Source of the DNA: Halobellus limi
GTDB taxonomy: Archaea > Halobacteriota > Halobacteria > Halobacteriales > Haloferacaceae
Assembly: GCF_004799685.1 (NCBI RefSeq)
Contig: NZ_CP031311.1
Span: 2,411,355 to 2,475,354, forward strand
Direction of reading: 5' to 3'
Length of the DNA: 64,000 nt
Part shown: piece after piece, positions 16,947-24,960 of the stretch
How positions within the stretch are numbered: position 1 is the stretch's first letter
Layout of the letters: every line of letters starts with the position of its first letter
The notes under the pieces: generated by a model
What the model was told of the DNA's origin: nothing
What the model saw: only the letters and a program-made list of their open reading frames with translations
Database searches by the model: none
Made by a program: the position numbers and the translations under genes

Positions 16947-17111
16947 TGGAACAGTTGTATATCACGTTCGTCCGTGATAAACATTCGCCGCGGCACGGAG
17001 GCGGAACCGGGAGAATCCGCGGCGGGGACGGCTGTGTCCCGGTCGCGCCTCTCGGACGCGTCCGCGAGTCGAAACGTGATTCTTAAGGGTCGCACGGGAG
17101 ATGATCAGCGT

Positions 17112-18098
17112 ATGAGTGACGAACAGCAGGCGGACGCCGCCGAATCGCAGGCAGACGCCGACGCGGAAGACGTCGAAGAGGACGTCTCCGGCATCCAGGA
17201 CGGCGACTTCGTCCGTCTGGCCTACACGCTCCGGACCACCGACGACGGCACCGTCGTCGACACCACCGACGAGGAGACGGCCGAAGAGGCCGAGATCGAC
17301 ACCGACGAGTACGACTTCGAACCGCGCGTCATCGTCGTCGGCGCCGGCCACGTCTTCGAGAGCGTCGACGAGGCGCTCATCGGCTCGGAGGTCGGCGACT
17401 CCGGCACGGTCGAGATCGACGCCGAAGAGGCCTTCGGCGAGTACGAGGACGAGCAGGTCCGGACGGTCAGCGCCAACAAGATCGACGAGGACGAGCGCTA
17501 CCCCGGCGCGCAGGTCCAGATCGACGGCGAACAGGGTCGGATCGTGACGATCGTCAGCGGGCGCGCACGCGTCGACTTCAACCACCCGCTCGCGGGCGAG
17601 GATCTCGAGTACGAGTACGAGGTGCTCGAACTGGTCGACGACCGCGAGGAGCAGGCCGCCAGCATGCTGGAGATGTACCTCCAGGAGGCCCCCGAGGTCT
17701 GGATCGAGACGGACACGGTCGAAGAAGAGCAGCTCGTCGAGGACGGAGACGACGAGGAAGAGGGCGACGCGGAAGACGAGGACGAAGAGCCCGAGTTCGA
17801 GACCGTCGAAGTCGAGAAGGAGACGCTGTACATCGAGGCCACCCCGCAGATGACGATGAACCAGCAGTGGATGTTCTCGAAGCAGCAGATCGCCCAGGAC
17901 GTGATGGACCGACTCGACCTCGATCGGGTCATCGTCCAAGAGACCATCGAGGGGATGGGCGGTATGATGGGCGGTATGGGCGGTATGATGGGCGGCGCCG
18001 GCGGAATGGGCGCCGAGGACATCGAAGAGGCCATCGAGGACGTCGACGTCGACGCCGACGAACTCGCCGAGGAACTCGACGCCGACCTCGAAGAGTAA
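17112..18098 (+). CDS. slyD: SlyD-type FKBP peptidyl-prolyl cis-trans isomerase
   Basis: 328 residues. After an acidic leader, an FKBP domain with an inserted flap (IF) domain covers about 28-185: GDFVRLAYTLRT, VDTTDEE, IVVGAGHVFESVDEALIG, then the metal- and client-binding region ending FNHPLAGEDLEYEYEVLEL. The C-terminal half is an acidic linker, an extra folded part (LYIEATPQMTMNQQWMF) and a Met-Gly tract (GMGGMMGGMGG) near 282-300. It assists folding of cytosolic proteins by isomerising prolyl bonds. ATG at 17112 is preceded by a TATA-like cttaag about 27 nt upstream. Confidence 0.92.
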   Translation: MSDEQQADAAESQADADAEDVEEDVSGIQDGDFVRLAYTLRTTDDGTVVDTTDEETAEEAEIDTDEYDFEPRVIVVGAGHVFESVDEALIGSEVGDSGTVEIDAEEAFGEYEDEQVRTVSANKIDEDERYPGAQVQIDGEQGRIVTIVSGRARVDFNHPLAGEDLEYEYEVLELVDDREEQAASMLEMYLQEAPEVWIETDTVEEEQLVEDGDDEEEGDAEDEDEEPEFETVEVEKETLYIEATPQMTMNQQWMFSKQQIAQDVMDRLDLDRVIVQETIEGMGGMMGGMGGMMGGAGGMGAEDIEEAIEDVDVDADELAEELDADLEE

Positions 18099-18226
18099 CG
18101 CCTCCGACGGGTGGCGCGCCCGACGTGATCCCGGTTTCGAGCGCCGTTTCGAGTGCCGTTCGAGCGCCGTGCCCACCGCGGGCGCCCTCGCGTCGCTAAA
18201 CGCGCTTCAGTCTCTCACGACCCCTC

Positions 18227-18535
18227 ATGACCGAGGAACCCGCCGACACGCAGACAGAGGACGGAACGGGGACCGCGGAGGCCGACCTCCCGACCGACGA
18301 CCTGCGGGTCGCGGTCGTCGCCGCCGCTTGCACCGTCGGGTTGACGCTGCTCCTCCAGTACGGCCTCGGTCGGGAGGTCGCGCTCGCCTGGCGGCTGCTG
18401 CCGCTGGCCCCGTACTTCCTCTCGCTCTTCACGAAACGGCTCGAACTCGGCGGCCTCGACACGCCGCGGAACTGGTCGCTGCTGACGGTCGCCGTCACGC
18501 TGGCGACGTTCGGGTACGTCGGGTTCGTCGCCTGA
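18227..18535 (+). CDS. Small three-helix membrane protein
   Basis: 102 residues: an acidic leader (1-27), then helices near 28-48, 54-74 (AWRLLPLAPYFLSLF) and 84-102 (LLTVAVTLATFGYVGFVA), ending at the membrane. Unknown family. Its final seven codons and stop are duplicated twice more immediately downstream (18514-18582), so slippage at the stop would change the C-terminus. Single gene; the next gene lies on the opposite strand. Confidence 0.65.
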   Translation: MTEEPADTQTEDGTGTAEADLPTDDLRVAVVAAACTVGLTLLLQYGLGREVALAWRLLPLAPYFLSLFTKRLELGGLDTPRNWSLLTVAVTLATFGYVGFVA

Positions 18536-18582
18536 AGTACGTCGGATTCATCACCTGAAGTACGTGGGATTCGCCGCCTGGA
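18514..18582. repeat. 23-bp tandem triplication spanning a stop codon
   Basis: Units at 18514-18536, 18537-18559 and 18560-18582 differ by only a few bases. The first unit encodes the final residues YVGFVA and the stop of the preceding membrane protein; the other two are non-coding copies. Confidence 0.9.
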
Positions 18583-18631
18583 ATCGGCTCGTCCCGCACG
18601 TTGCGTCGGACCGCGTCGCGACGGCGGCGCG

Positions 18632-19258
18632 CTAGGCGATGTCGCGGCTGGTGTCGACGGTGACGCGCTCGCCCAGCCGGAGCTTGATCGTCTCCTCCGG
18701 CGGCTGGACGCCGCGGAACTTCGGCACCGCCAGGCGGTTCTCGATCTCCGAGCCCTTGATCTTCGTGTGGAGGTCGAAGACGACGTCGGCCATGTGCTTC
18801 GTGTACCCGCGGTTGCGGGGTTCGCCGTCGCTTTTCATCCCGTGGAGGACGGCCAGCCCGCCGGTGTTGACCATGTGGGTCTGGAGTTCGTTGAGGAACT
18901 GCCGGAAGCGGGCGGGTTCGGTCTCCTCTAAGACGTCGACGACGTCGACGATCAGGTTCGCGCCCTCCGGGAGGTCCCGAACGAACCGGTGGGCGGTGTC
19001 CAGCGGGGCGTTGCCGCCGACGTCCCTGACCGTGGGGTCGCCGACGTGACCGGGCGCGCGGTCGATGGCGTCCTTGACGGCCTGGTCCGAACGGATCGTC
19101 GTGAGATACAGCGACGCGCGGACCGCGGTCAGTTCGTAGAGAAACAGCTCCGACTGGCTGGCGGGGTCGGCCGCGAGGAGCACGATGCTCCCCGGGGGGA
19201 TCCCGCCGTCGAGTTGGCGGTCGAGGACGCTGACGCCGGTCGAGAGCCTGTCTGCCAC
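18632..19258 (-). CDS. KaiC/RecA-like protein with degenerate Walker A (HTR-like)
   Basis: 208 residues from a GTG at 19258. The order STGVSVLDRQLDGGIPPGSIVLLAADPASQSELFLYEL (about 5-42) matches the KaiC/RAD55 start, but the P-loop position reads DPASQSEL instead of GxxGxGK(T/S), so ATP hydrolysis is unlikely. NLIVDVVDVLEE (near 112-123) replaces Walker B, and LAVLHGMKSDGEPRNRGYTKHMADVVFDL follows. Haloarchaea have many such RecA-like HTR-associated proteins of unknown role. It lies 25 bp downstream of the MinD-like ATPase and is probably in one operon with it. Confidence 0.82.
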   Translation of the reverse strand: MADRLSTGVSVLDRQLDGGIPPGSIVLLAADPASQSELFLYELTAVRASLYLTTIRSDQAVKDAIDRAPGHVGDPTVRDVGGNAPLDTAHRFVRDLPEGANLIVDVVDVLEETEPARFRQFLNELQTHMVNTGGLAVLHGMKSDGEPRNRGYTKHMADVVFDLHTKIKGSEIENRLAVPKFRGVQPPEETIKLRLGERVTVDTSRDIA

Positions 19259-19283
19259 GAGGGGGCGTACGGAGTCTACCGGC

Positions 19284-19967
19284 TTAGGTGTTCGGCCGAT
19301 CGGACAGCGTCTCGGCGAGTTCGTCGTACGCGCGGCTGACGATCGGATCTGAGAGCGGTTCGTCGGCTCGGGAGTCCGATGCGGGGGGAACGACCCCGAG
19401 AACCCGACACCCGAGGAGGTCCTCGACGCCCGGCGGGGCCAGTCGCGCGCGGGTGAGCACGGCCCCCACCACCGGCGTGCCGACCGCGCGCGCCATCGCG
19501 GCCGTCTTCGCCGCGTCGCGGAGGGCGGCGACGCACGGCGTCGCGACGACCAGGACGCCGTCGGCGACGCGCAGCGGGACCGTCGCGTCCGGTCCCGCAC
19601 CCGCGGGACAGTCGACGAGGACGGTCGTCGGCTCGCCGTTGCTGTCGACTCCGTATCCGTCGCCGTCGCCGACAGAAATGGGGGACGTGACGGCCTCGCG
19701 CTCCCGGAGCCGACGCAGGCGACTCCCGAGGCCGTCGGGGGCGTCGCGGGGGGCCGGGACGATCCGCGTGTCGCCGCCGCTCGACGCCGGGTCGGGGTGA
19801 CCGCGACCGCCCGGCGCGGCCGCCCGCGGAACGCCGGCCAGCGCGTGGAGGTTCGGGAGGTCGCAGTCGGCGTCGACCGCGAGCGTCGGGCCGTCGATCG
19901 CTCTGGCCAGCCCGAGCGTCGTGGTCGTCTTGCCGCTGCCTCCCTTACCGCCGGCGATCGCGAACAT
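19284..19967 (-). CDS. MinD/ParA-like P-loop ATPase
   Basis: 227 residues starting with MFAIAGGKGGSGKTTTT, the deviant Walker A of MinD/ParA proteins, with both signature lysines. Also visible are LAVDADCDLPNLHALAG (about 29-45), VLVDCPAGAGPDATVPLRVADGVLVVATP (Walker B region) and the segment GTPVVGAVLTRARL. No membrane-targeting amphipathic helix is obvious at the C-terminus. Archaeal MinD homologues position chemosensory arrays, motors or other complexes. The co-encoded degenerate RecA-like protein suggests a dedicated partner here. TATA-like tatatgaa lies upstream near 19990. Confidence 0.88.
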   Translation of the reverse strand: MFAIAGGKGGSGKTTTTLGLARAIDGPTLAVDADCDLPNLHALAGVPRAAAPGGRGHPDPASSGGDTRIVPAPRDAPDGLGSRLRRLREREAVTSPISVGDGDGYGVDSNGEPTTVLVDCPAGAGPDATVPLRVADGVLVVATPCVAALRDAAKTAAMARAVGTPVVGAVLTRARLAPPGVEDLLGCRVLGVVPPASDSRADEPLSDPIVSRAYDELAETLSDRPNT

Positions 19968-20075
19968 ACCGCCCGTGGTCCCGGCCTCGTATATGAACGC
20001 TCGGGCGGCTCTCGGCAGTCGTGGACGACGTCACGAAAACAGAAAACGCCACACAGAACGCTCTGTCGGGGACAG

Positions 20076-20450
20076 CTAGTCGTGGCAGCAGCCGCCGGCC
20101 TCGCCGCCGAAGTCGACCGCCAGCGGCTCGGAGATCGCCTCGTTGACCGCCTCGAGCCGCTCCTGGAGGTCCTCCTGTGCGTCGAGGTAGGCGGCCATCT
20201 TCGGCATCGAGTGCAGTTCCTCCTGGGCCTCCTGTACCTTCCGGAGGTTCTCCTCGGTGGCGTTGCCCATCTGTCGGGCGTGCATATAGTGATCCCGCCG
20301 TTCCTGGAACGTCGAGATCTGTTCTTGCACCTCGTCGTCGGCCTCGACGGCCGCCTTCGCCTCCTCGAAGGCCTCGTATTCCGGCGTCTCGGCGATCGCG
20401 TCGCCGAGTTCGCGGCCGAGTTCTTCGAGCCGATCTTTCTGGACGCTCAT
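20076..20450 (-). CDS. YlbF/YmcA family protein
   Basis: 124 residues, almost entirely helical (DRLEELGRELGDAIAETPEYEAFEEAKAAVEAD at the start), matching the Com_YlbF/YmcA family. In Bacillus these proteins form a complex with YaaT that modulates RNase Y and carries iron-sulfur clusters. The haloarchaeal version ends GEAGGCCHD, a C-terminal Cys-Cys-His that could bind metal or an Fe-S cluster. No membrane segment. Single gene, divergent from dph2, sharing a 154-bp promoter region. Confidence 0.85.
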   Translation of the reverse strand: MSVQKDRLEELGRELGDAIAETPEYEAFEEAKAAVEADDEVQEQISTFQERRDHYMHARQMGNATEENLRKVQEAQEELHSMPKMAAYLDAQEDLQERLEAVNEAISEPLAVDFGGEAGGCCHD

Positions 20451-20604
20451 CGTCTCCCGTTCGGACGCGAGGCGTTTGAAGGTGCCGGAGCGCGCGACGG
20501 CGGAACGGACGGCCGGCTGTCTGTCACGAAAGACACTCTCACGGTCGTTTTCGGGCGTCTCGGAACCGCCGGCGTTATGGGCGTCGGCCGGCTACTCCGT
20601 TCCA

Positions 20605-21639
20605 ATGAGCCAGGACGCCGCCACGGAGGGAGACCTCCGCAACACCGGGATGTCGCTGCGACACGACCGCGAGTGGGACTACGAACTGGACCGGATCGTC
20701 GAGGAGATCGAAGACCGCGACGCGACGCGCGTCGGCCTGCAGTTCCCCGAGGGGCTGAAGCGCCGCGGCCCGGCCGTCGCCGACGACCTCCGGGAACTGT
20801 GCGACGACGACGTGACGTTCATGCTCTCGGGACAGCCCTGCTACGGCGCCTGCGACCTCGACACCTACCTGATGCGCCGCACGGACGTGTTCGTCCACTT
20901 CGGGCACTCCCCGATGAAGGAATCGGAGAAGATCATCTACGTGCCGCTGTTCTCGAACGTCGATCCGTTCCCGATCCTCGAAGAGGCCGTCGACGAACTG
21001 CCCGAAGAGGAGGTCGGCCTCGTCACTACCGCCCAGCACATGAACCGCTTCGGGGAGATGGTCGAGTGGCTCGAAGAGCGCGGCTACGACGTCCACACCC
21101 GCCGCGGCGACGACCGCCTGACCTACGAGGGGCAGGTGCTCGGCTGCAACTACGCCTCCGCCGACATCGACGCCGACCAGGTGCTGTACGTCGGCGGCGG
21201 GAAGTTCCACCCGCTCGGTCTCGCGATGGAGCACCCCGAGAAGAAGGTGCTCATCGCCGACCCCGTCAACAACGTCGTGACCGTCGCCGACACGGAGAAG
21301 TTCCTGAAGCAGCGCTACGGCGCCGTCCACCGCGCGATGGACGCCGAGAAGTGGGGCGTCATCTTCTGTACGAAGATCGGTCAGGGCCGGATGGAGATCG
21401 CAGAAGAGATCATCGAGGACAACGACGACGCCTACCTCATCACGATGGACGAGGTGACGCCCGACCGCCTGCGGAACTTCGACATGGACGCGTTCGTCAA
21501 CACCGGCTGTCCCCGGATCACGACCGACGACGGCCCGCAGTTCCACAAGCCGATGCTCACGCCCGGCGAGTACCGGATCGCCGTCGGCGACGAACCGCTG
21601 GACTCGCTGTCGTTCGACACGTTCCACGGCACCTGGTAG
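20605..21639 (+). CDS. dph2: Diphthamide biosynthesis radical enzyme Dph2
   Basis: 344 residues. Family blocks include VGLQFPEGLKRRGP (about 43-56), SGQPCYGACDLDT, VFVHFGHSP (about 95-103), GCNYA and NTGCPRI. The three cysteines expected to hold the [4Fe-4S] cluster, one from each of three repeated domains, are about 83, 181 and 302. The enzyme cleaves S-adenosylmethionine to a 3-amino-3-carboxypropyl radical and attaches that group to a histidine of elongation factor 2. The last-step ligase of the same pathway is at 55018. The ATG at 20605 is chosen because the upstream extension is out of character. Confidence 0.95.
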   Translation: MSQDAATEGDLRNTGMSLRHDREWDYELDRIVEEIEDRDATRVGLQFPEGLKRRGPAVADDLRELCDDDVTFMLSGQPCYGACDLDTYLMRRTDVFVHFGHSPMKESEKIIYVPLFSNVDPFPILEEAVDELPEEEVGLVTTAQHMNRFGEMVEWLEERGYDVHTRRGDDRLTYEGQVLGCNYASADIDADQVLYVGGGKFHPLGLAMEHPEKKVLIADPVNNVVTVADTEKFLKQRYGAVHRAMDAEKWGVIFCTKIGQGRMEIAEEIIEDNDDAYLITMDEVTPDRLRNFDMDAFVNTGCPRITTDDGPQFHKPMLTPGEYRIAVGDEPLDSLSFDTFHGTW

Positions 21640-21665
21640 TCGGAAACCGCGGCCGGTCTCTTCCG

Positions 21666-22118
21666 TTACTTTTCCCCTCCGACTGCCGATTCGACGTACT
21701 CGACCGCCTCCTCGGCCGTCTCGACGGCCTCGACGTGTGCCGCGTCGTGCGTGCCGATGCCGGCAGTCGGCCGGTCGTACACGGACGCGTAGCCGAGTTC
21801 CGAGAGCGTCCCGCCGCCGCCGTCGACCGCGATCACGGCGTCCCCGTTCATCACGACCAGCGCGTTGCGCGCGTGACCCAGTCCGGTAGCGATCGCCTCG
21901 TCGACGTACTCGTTGGCGTCCGCGGGGCGGTCGCTCGGGAGAATCCCGATCGCGTGTCCGTCCGCCTCCGACGCGCCGCGACAGACGGCCTCCATCACGC
22001 CGCCGAGACCGCCGCAGACGACGGTGTGGCCGCGCTGTCCGAGCAGTCGTCCCAGCGCCGTCGCCGTCTCCGCTTCCTCGTCGTCGATCACGCTCCCGCC
22101 GATGACGCTGACTCGCAT
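21666..22118 (-). CDS. SLOG-fold protein, TIGR00725 type
   Basis: 150 residues, Rossmann-like. MRVSVIGGSVIDDEE, HTVVCGGLGGVMEAVCRGA (about 31-49), NALVVMNGDAVIAVDGGGGTLSELGYA (about 85-111) follow the LOG/TIGR00725 order, in which GGGGTLSE replaces the usual PGGxGTxxE. Relatives bind nucleotides or molybdenum cofactor, and true LOG enzymes release cytokinin-like bases. The exact activity of this branch is not established. It converges on dph2 with 26 bp between stops. Confidence 0.83.
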   Translation of the reverse strand: MRVSVIGGSVIDDEEAETATALGRLLGQRGHTVVCGGLGGVMEAVCRGASEADGHAIGILPSDRPADANEYVDEAIATGLGHARNALVVMNGDAVIAVDGGGGTLSELGYASVYDRPTAGIGTHDAAHVEAVETAEEAVEYVESAVGGEK

Positions 22119-22188
22119 AGCGGACGCTCGCCCGGTGAGGATGAAGTGGTTTCGCCTTCGGACGGACCCGCACCGAATGCTGCGCGGT

Positions 22189-22578
22189 CTACGAGCGGAC
22201 CTCGACCGTTTCGACCTCGCCGACGTCGGGAAGCGTCCCGACGTCGTCGGCGGGGCCGCACCCCGAACGGGGACGCGCCCGGAGCGGACAGACCGTCTCC
22301 TCGCCGACGACCGGGCTGCGGGTTTCGAGCACGTACGCCTCGTGGCGGTCGTCGCCCGAGACGGGCGCGAGACGGAGAATCCGCCGGTCGACGATCCCGT
22401 CGATGTCGACGTCCTTCTGTCGCGCGTCCACCGTCTCCTCGCTGATTGCGGCCACCCGGGTGACGATCGGCGAGTCGAGTTCGACGCCGCCGACGGTGGC
22501 CGAGTCCGCCGCCAGGGTGACCCGCACCTCGTCGCCCTCGGTCGCGGCCGCGATCTGCTCGAAGGGGGCAGTTGTCAT
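22189..22578 (-). CDS. Conserved haloarchaeal protein of unknown function
   Basis: 129 residues, soluble, mostly short beta strands (GDEVRVTLAADSATVGGVELDSPIVTRVAAI). Two Cys occur in ETVCPLRARPRSGCGPA (about 93-109). I do not recognise the family. No signal peptide or membrane segment. It starts 51 bp downstream of the YkgJ-type gene on the same strand, so the two may share a transcript. Confidence 0.6.
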   Translation of the reverse strand: MTTAPFEQIAAATEGDEVRVTLAADSATVGGVELDSPIVTRVAAISEETVDARQKDVDIDGIVDRRILRLAPVSGDDRHEAYVLETRSPVVGEETVCPLRARPRSGCGPADDVGTLPDVGEVETVEVRS

Positions 22579-22629
22579 CGCCGCTCGCTAGGGAGAGAAG
22601 CGTCAAGAAGCCTCGCACCCGACGGGCCG

Positions 22630-23496
22630 TCAGGTATCCCCGTCCGAATCCGCGTGCGCGTCCGCACCGGCACCCTCGGCGCTGACCGGCGTCCCGTCGG
22701 GGCGCTTCGGTCCCTCGGAGTCGTAGACGACCACGCCGCCGACGTCGACCGGTTCGTAGTTGTCGCGGACGCCGATGGCCTCCTCGAGCTCCCGGACCGC
22801 ACGTTCCTTGAGCGCGCTCGCCAGCTCCTCGGCGTGTTCGCGGGAGATGTCGCGACCGAGCCCCTCGCACTCGTGGGCGCGGACCATCCCCGCCTCGTCG
22901 ACGGCCTCGCCCATCGGCTGGCTGGTGCCGCCGAGGGCGACGCTGAAGGGGTACGTCCGGCAGATGAGCGGCCGGTCCTCGTGCACGCGACAGCCGCCTT
23001 TCGGGGTCCCGTCCGCGCGCTCGCCGACCTCCTCGTAGAAGGCGCAGTCGCCGCAGGCGTCGGTCTGGAGCGCCCACTCGAACGTCTCGCCCTGGGGTCC
23101 GTCCTCGCCGTCGACGACCCCGTAGGGCATCGGCCGGGCGACGTCCCGCCAGTCGTAGGATGCGCCGCTCTCGTCGTCGGCGTCGGAGTCGCTGCTCCCG
23201 TCGTCGGCGTCGGAGTCGCTGCTCCCGTCGTCGGCGGCCTCGTATTCGACGGCGTCACCGTCGCCGTCCCGTCCTCTTTCCCCGCTCGCCGCCGACTGCA
23301 ACCGCCGCACCTCGTCCGGAAAGACCGTCGCCGTGTGGGGCTCCGTCCCCGTTCCGTCCTCGCGCTCGTGGCCCTTGCAGCACGCGCCGCAGCGCGTGCA
23401 CTCGAAGCCGATCGACTCGATGGCGTCGGCCAGTTCCGACACCGATAGGTCGCGGGCGCGTTCGAGTTCGGCTTCGAGGGAGGGGGCGTCGGTCAC
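22630..23496 (-). CDS. YkgJ-family cysteine-cluster protein
   Basis: 288 residues from the GTG at 23496. The motif FECTRCGACCKGHE (C-x2-C-x2-CC, about 31-44) with later CGDCAFYEE, GCRVHEDRPLICRTYPF and HECEG defines the putative zinc- or iron-chelating YkgJ/CxxCxxCC family. Its biochemical role is not known. An Asp/Ser-rich insertion (about 85-115) separates the Cys sets and contains a perfect 27-bp duplication (23174-23227). A TTG nine codons upstream is possible but weak. It lies upstream of the unknown gene at 22189. Confidence 0.85.
   Translation of the reverse strand: MTDAPSLEAELERARDLSVSELADAIESIGFECTRCGACCKGHEREDGTGTEPHTATVFPDEVRRLQSAASGERGRDGDGDAVEYEAADDGSSDSDADDGSSDSDADDESGASYDWRDVARPMPYGVVDGEDGPQGETFEWALQTDACGDCAFYEEVGERADGTPKGGCRVHEDRPLICRTYPFSVALGGTSQPMGEAVDEAGMVRAHECEGLGRDISREHAEELASALKERAVRELEEAIGVRDNYEPVDVGGVVVYDSEGPKRPDGTPVSAEGAGADAHADSDGDT
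23174..23227. repeat. Perfect in-frame 27-bp tandem duplication
   Basis: Two identical 27-bp units (23174-23200 and 23201-23227) inside the YkgJ-type gene encode nine residues twice in the acidic loop. Part of a third unit follows. Confidence 0.9.
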
Positions 23497-23589
23497 GGGT
23501 CGTCGTCGGGCGGGCGCGGACAAAGGCCTCTCGGTCGCGCCGGTCGGAGACCGTCCGTCGAGAAGGGTGTCGAGCCGATCATCAGGAAG

Positions 23590-23673
23590 TGCCGAGCCGG
23601 GCCTCAGGACGAACCGAGCCGGCCCTCGGACGAACCGAACCAGCCCTCGGACGAACCGAGCGACTCCGCTCAG
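23590..23673. repeat. 21-bp imperfect tandem repeat at the 3' end of the MBL gene
   Basis: Units begin at 23590, 23611, 23632 and 23653. The central two differ at two positions, the outer two more. The last unit contains the stop codon of the hydrolase gene (23670-23672). Confidence 0.85.
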
Positions 23674-24473
23674 TACGGTTCGACGGTCTCCGCCTCGCGG
23701 TCGAAGCGCACGCGACGCTCGGCGGCGAGTTTCTCCAGGTGCGCGACGACTGTCGCCCTCGCGAACCCGCGGATGCCGGAGAGGTCCCGGTCGTAGACGG
23801 CCTCAACGACGGCATCGACGTCGCGAGCGCCGGTTTCGACGGCCGCGAGCGCGTCTCTCTCGCGGTCGAGTCGGCGTCGAAGCAGGCGTTCACAGGCCGC
23901 CCGCGAGTCCGCGATGACCCGCCCGTGCCCCGGGAAGAGGCGGGGCGGGTTCCGGGCGTAGAGGCGTCGGAGCGCGACGAGGTACGCGCGGACGTCGCCC
24001 TCGGGCGCGGCGACGGCGACGCTGCCCTCGGCGATCGCGACGTCGCCGCAGAGCGTCCCGGCGGTCGTCTCGAAGGCGACGTGGTCCGGGGCGTGGCCGG
24101 GGACGTCGATGACGCCGACGCCGTCGCCGACGGGGAGTTCGGTGCCCTCGACGAACGTCCGGTCCGGATCGACGCCCGCCGCGTCGGCGAAGCGCCTCTC
24201 TCGCCCGCGGCGACACCAGACGGTCGCACCCGTCTCTTCCGCGTACGTCTCGACGGCGCCCACGTGGTCCGGGTGGGCGTGGGTCACGGCGACGTGTTCG
24301 ACGGACGCGGCGTCGACGGCGTCGTCCAGGTCGTCCGTCCTGGCCGGCGGGTCGACGAGCAGTGCGGCGTCCTCGCCGACGAGGTAGGCGTTGGTCGATC
24401 CCGTCGGGACGGGGGCGTCGACGGAAACCGGGACGCGTCGGATCGGCGGCGCGTTCGGCGGCGTAACGGTCAC
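23670..24473 (-). CDS. Metallo-beta-lactamase-fold hydrolase
   Basis: 267 residues with the zinc-binding THAHPDH motif (about 65-71), VPGHAPDH (about 120-127), a metal Asp in LCGDVAI (about 138-144) and the final His in LFPGHGRVI (about 178-186). The C-terminal 65 residues form a winged-helix-like tail (GFARATVVAHLEKLAAERRVRFD), as in LACTB2-type enzymes. Substrate unknown: members include glyoxalase II-type and RNA-acting enzymes. GTG start. The upstream promoter lies inside a tandem-repeat array (24500-24617). Confidence 0.88.
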   Translation of the reverse strand: MTVTPPNAPPIRRVPVSVDAPVPTGSTNAYLVGEDAALLVDPPARTDDLDDAVDAASVEHVAVTHAHPDHVGAVETYAEETGATVWCRRGRERRFADAAGVDPDRTFVEGTELPVGDGVGVIDVPGHAPDHVAFETTAGTLCGDVAIAEGSVAVAAPEGDVRAYLVALRRLYARNPPRLFPGHGRVIADSRAACERLLRRRLDRERDALAAVETGARDVDAVVEAVYDRDLSGIRGFARATVVAHLEKLAAERRVRFDREAETVEPY

Positions 24474-24499
24474 AGTCGTATCGCTCTTCGAGAGCAGAA

Positions 24500-24617
24500 A
24501 ACGTTGGCGTCAGGGAGCGAACGGTGGCGTCGAGGGAAAACGGTGGCGTCGGGGAAAAACGGTGGCATCAGGGAGCGAACGGTGGCGTCGGGGGAGAAAA
24601 CGGTGGCGTCGGAGACG
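24500..24617. repeat. Six-copy ~20-bp tandem repeat (aacggtggcgtc core)
   Basis: Copies start at 24500, 24520, 24539, 24558, 24578 and 24599 with lengths 19-21 bp. Copies 1 and 4 both end cagggagcg, which suggests that a three-copy block was itself duplicated. It lies between the MBL gene start (24473) and the HTH gene stop (24656) and is not a CRISPR array because there are no distinct spacers. Confidence 0.9.
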
Positions 24618-24655
24618 TCTCTCCGAGCGGCGGCCGTCGAGGGCGTCGGTGAGAC

Positions 24656-24928
24656 TTAGGTGTTGAGGTAGTAAACCTGCTTGCGGGCGTCCTTGAAGCT
24701 GTAACGCGACCCCACGAGGTCGGCGTCCTCGAGGCGGTTGAGGGCGTAGCGAACGGTCCGGTCCGGCAGCAGCGACTCCTCGGCGAGTTGGCCCTGCGAG
24801 AGCGGAGCGTCGCCCTCGAGTACTTTCGCGACGAGTTTCGCGCTCGGCGGGAGTTCGCGGAGGCGGTCCCGGTACTCCGACTGTGAGAGGAGTTCGTCGC
24901 CGTCGAGTTCTGCGGTACTGGTGCTCAT
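24656..24928 (-). CDS. Winged-helix transcriptional regulator (MarR/Lrs14-like)
   Basis: 90 residues dominated by one winged helix: SAKLVAKVLEGDAPLSQGQLAEESLLPDRTVRYALNRLEDADLVGSRYSFKDARKQVYYL (about 29-88), with recognition helix DRTVRYALNRL. It lacks an effector domain, so it probably acts as a small dimeric repressor or activator. A TATA-like ctttacca about 27 nt before the ATG predicts leaderless transcription. Two inverted repeats just upstream (24961-24993) could be its own operators. Its target genes cannot be named; the divergent methyltransferase is the nearest candidate. Confidence 0.87.
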   Translation of the reverse strand: MSTSTAELDGDELLSQSEYRDRLRELPPSAKLVAKVLEGDAPLSQGQLAEESLLPDRTVRYALNRLEDADLVGSRYSFKDARKQVYYLNT

Positions 24929-24960
24929 ACCGAGAGCAAATGTTGCACTCTTGGTAAAGG

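Noticed and set aside
14242-16965. A 907-codon antisense-frame reading with Arg-rich composition, and a long plus-strand frame from 14358
   Set aside because: Both overlap the four coherent membrane-protein genes and have shadow composition. Only the 3' part of the plus frame from 17112 (slyD) is real.
19259-19600. An extended N-terminus of the KaiC-like gene
   Set aside because: It would overlap most of the MinD-like gene in another frame and is low-complexity. The GTG at 19258 begins the recognisable fold.
24500-24617. A CRISPR-like array
   Set aside because: Units are contiguous, with no unique spacers of regular length and no cas genes in the window.
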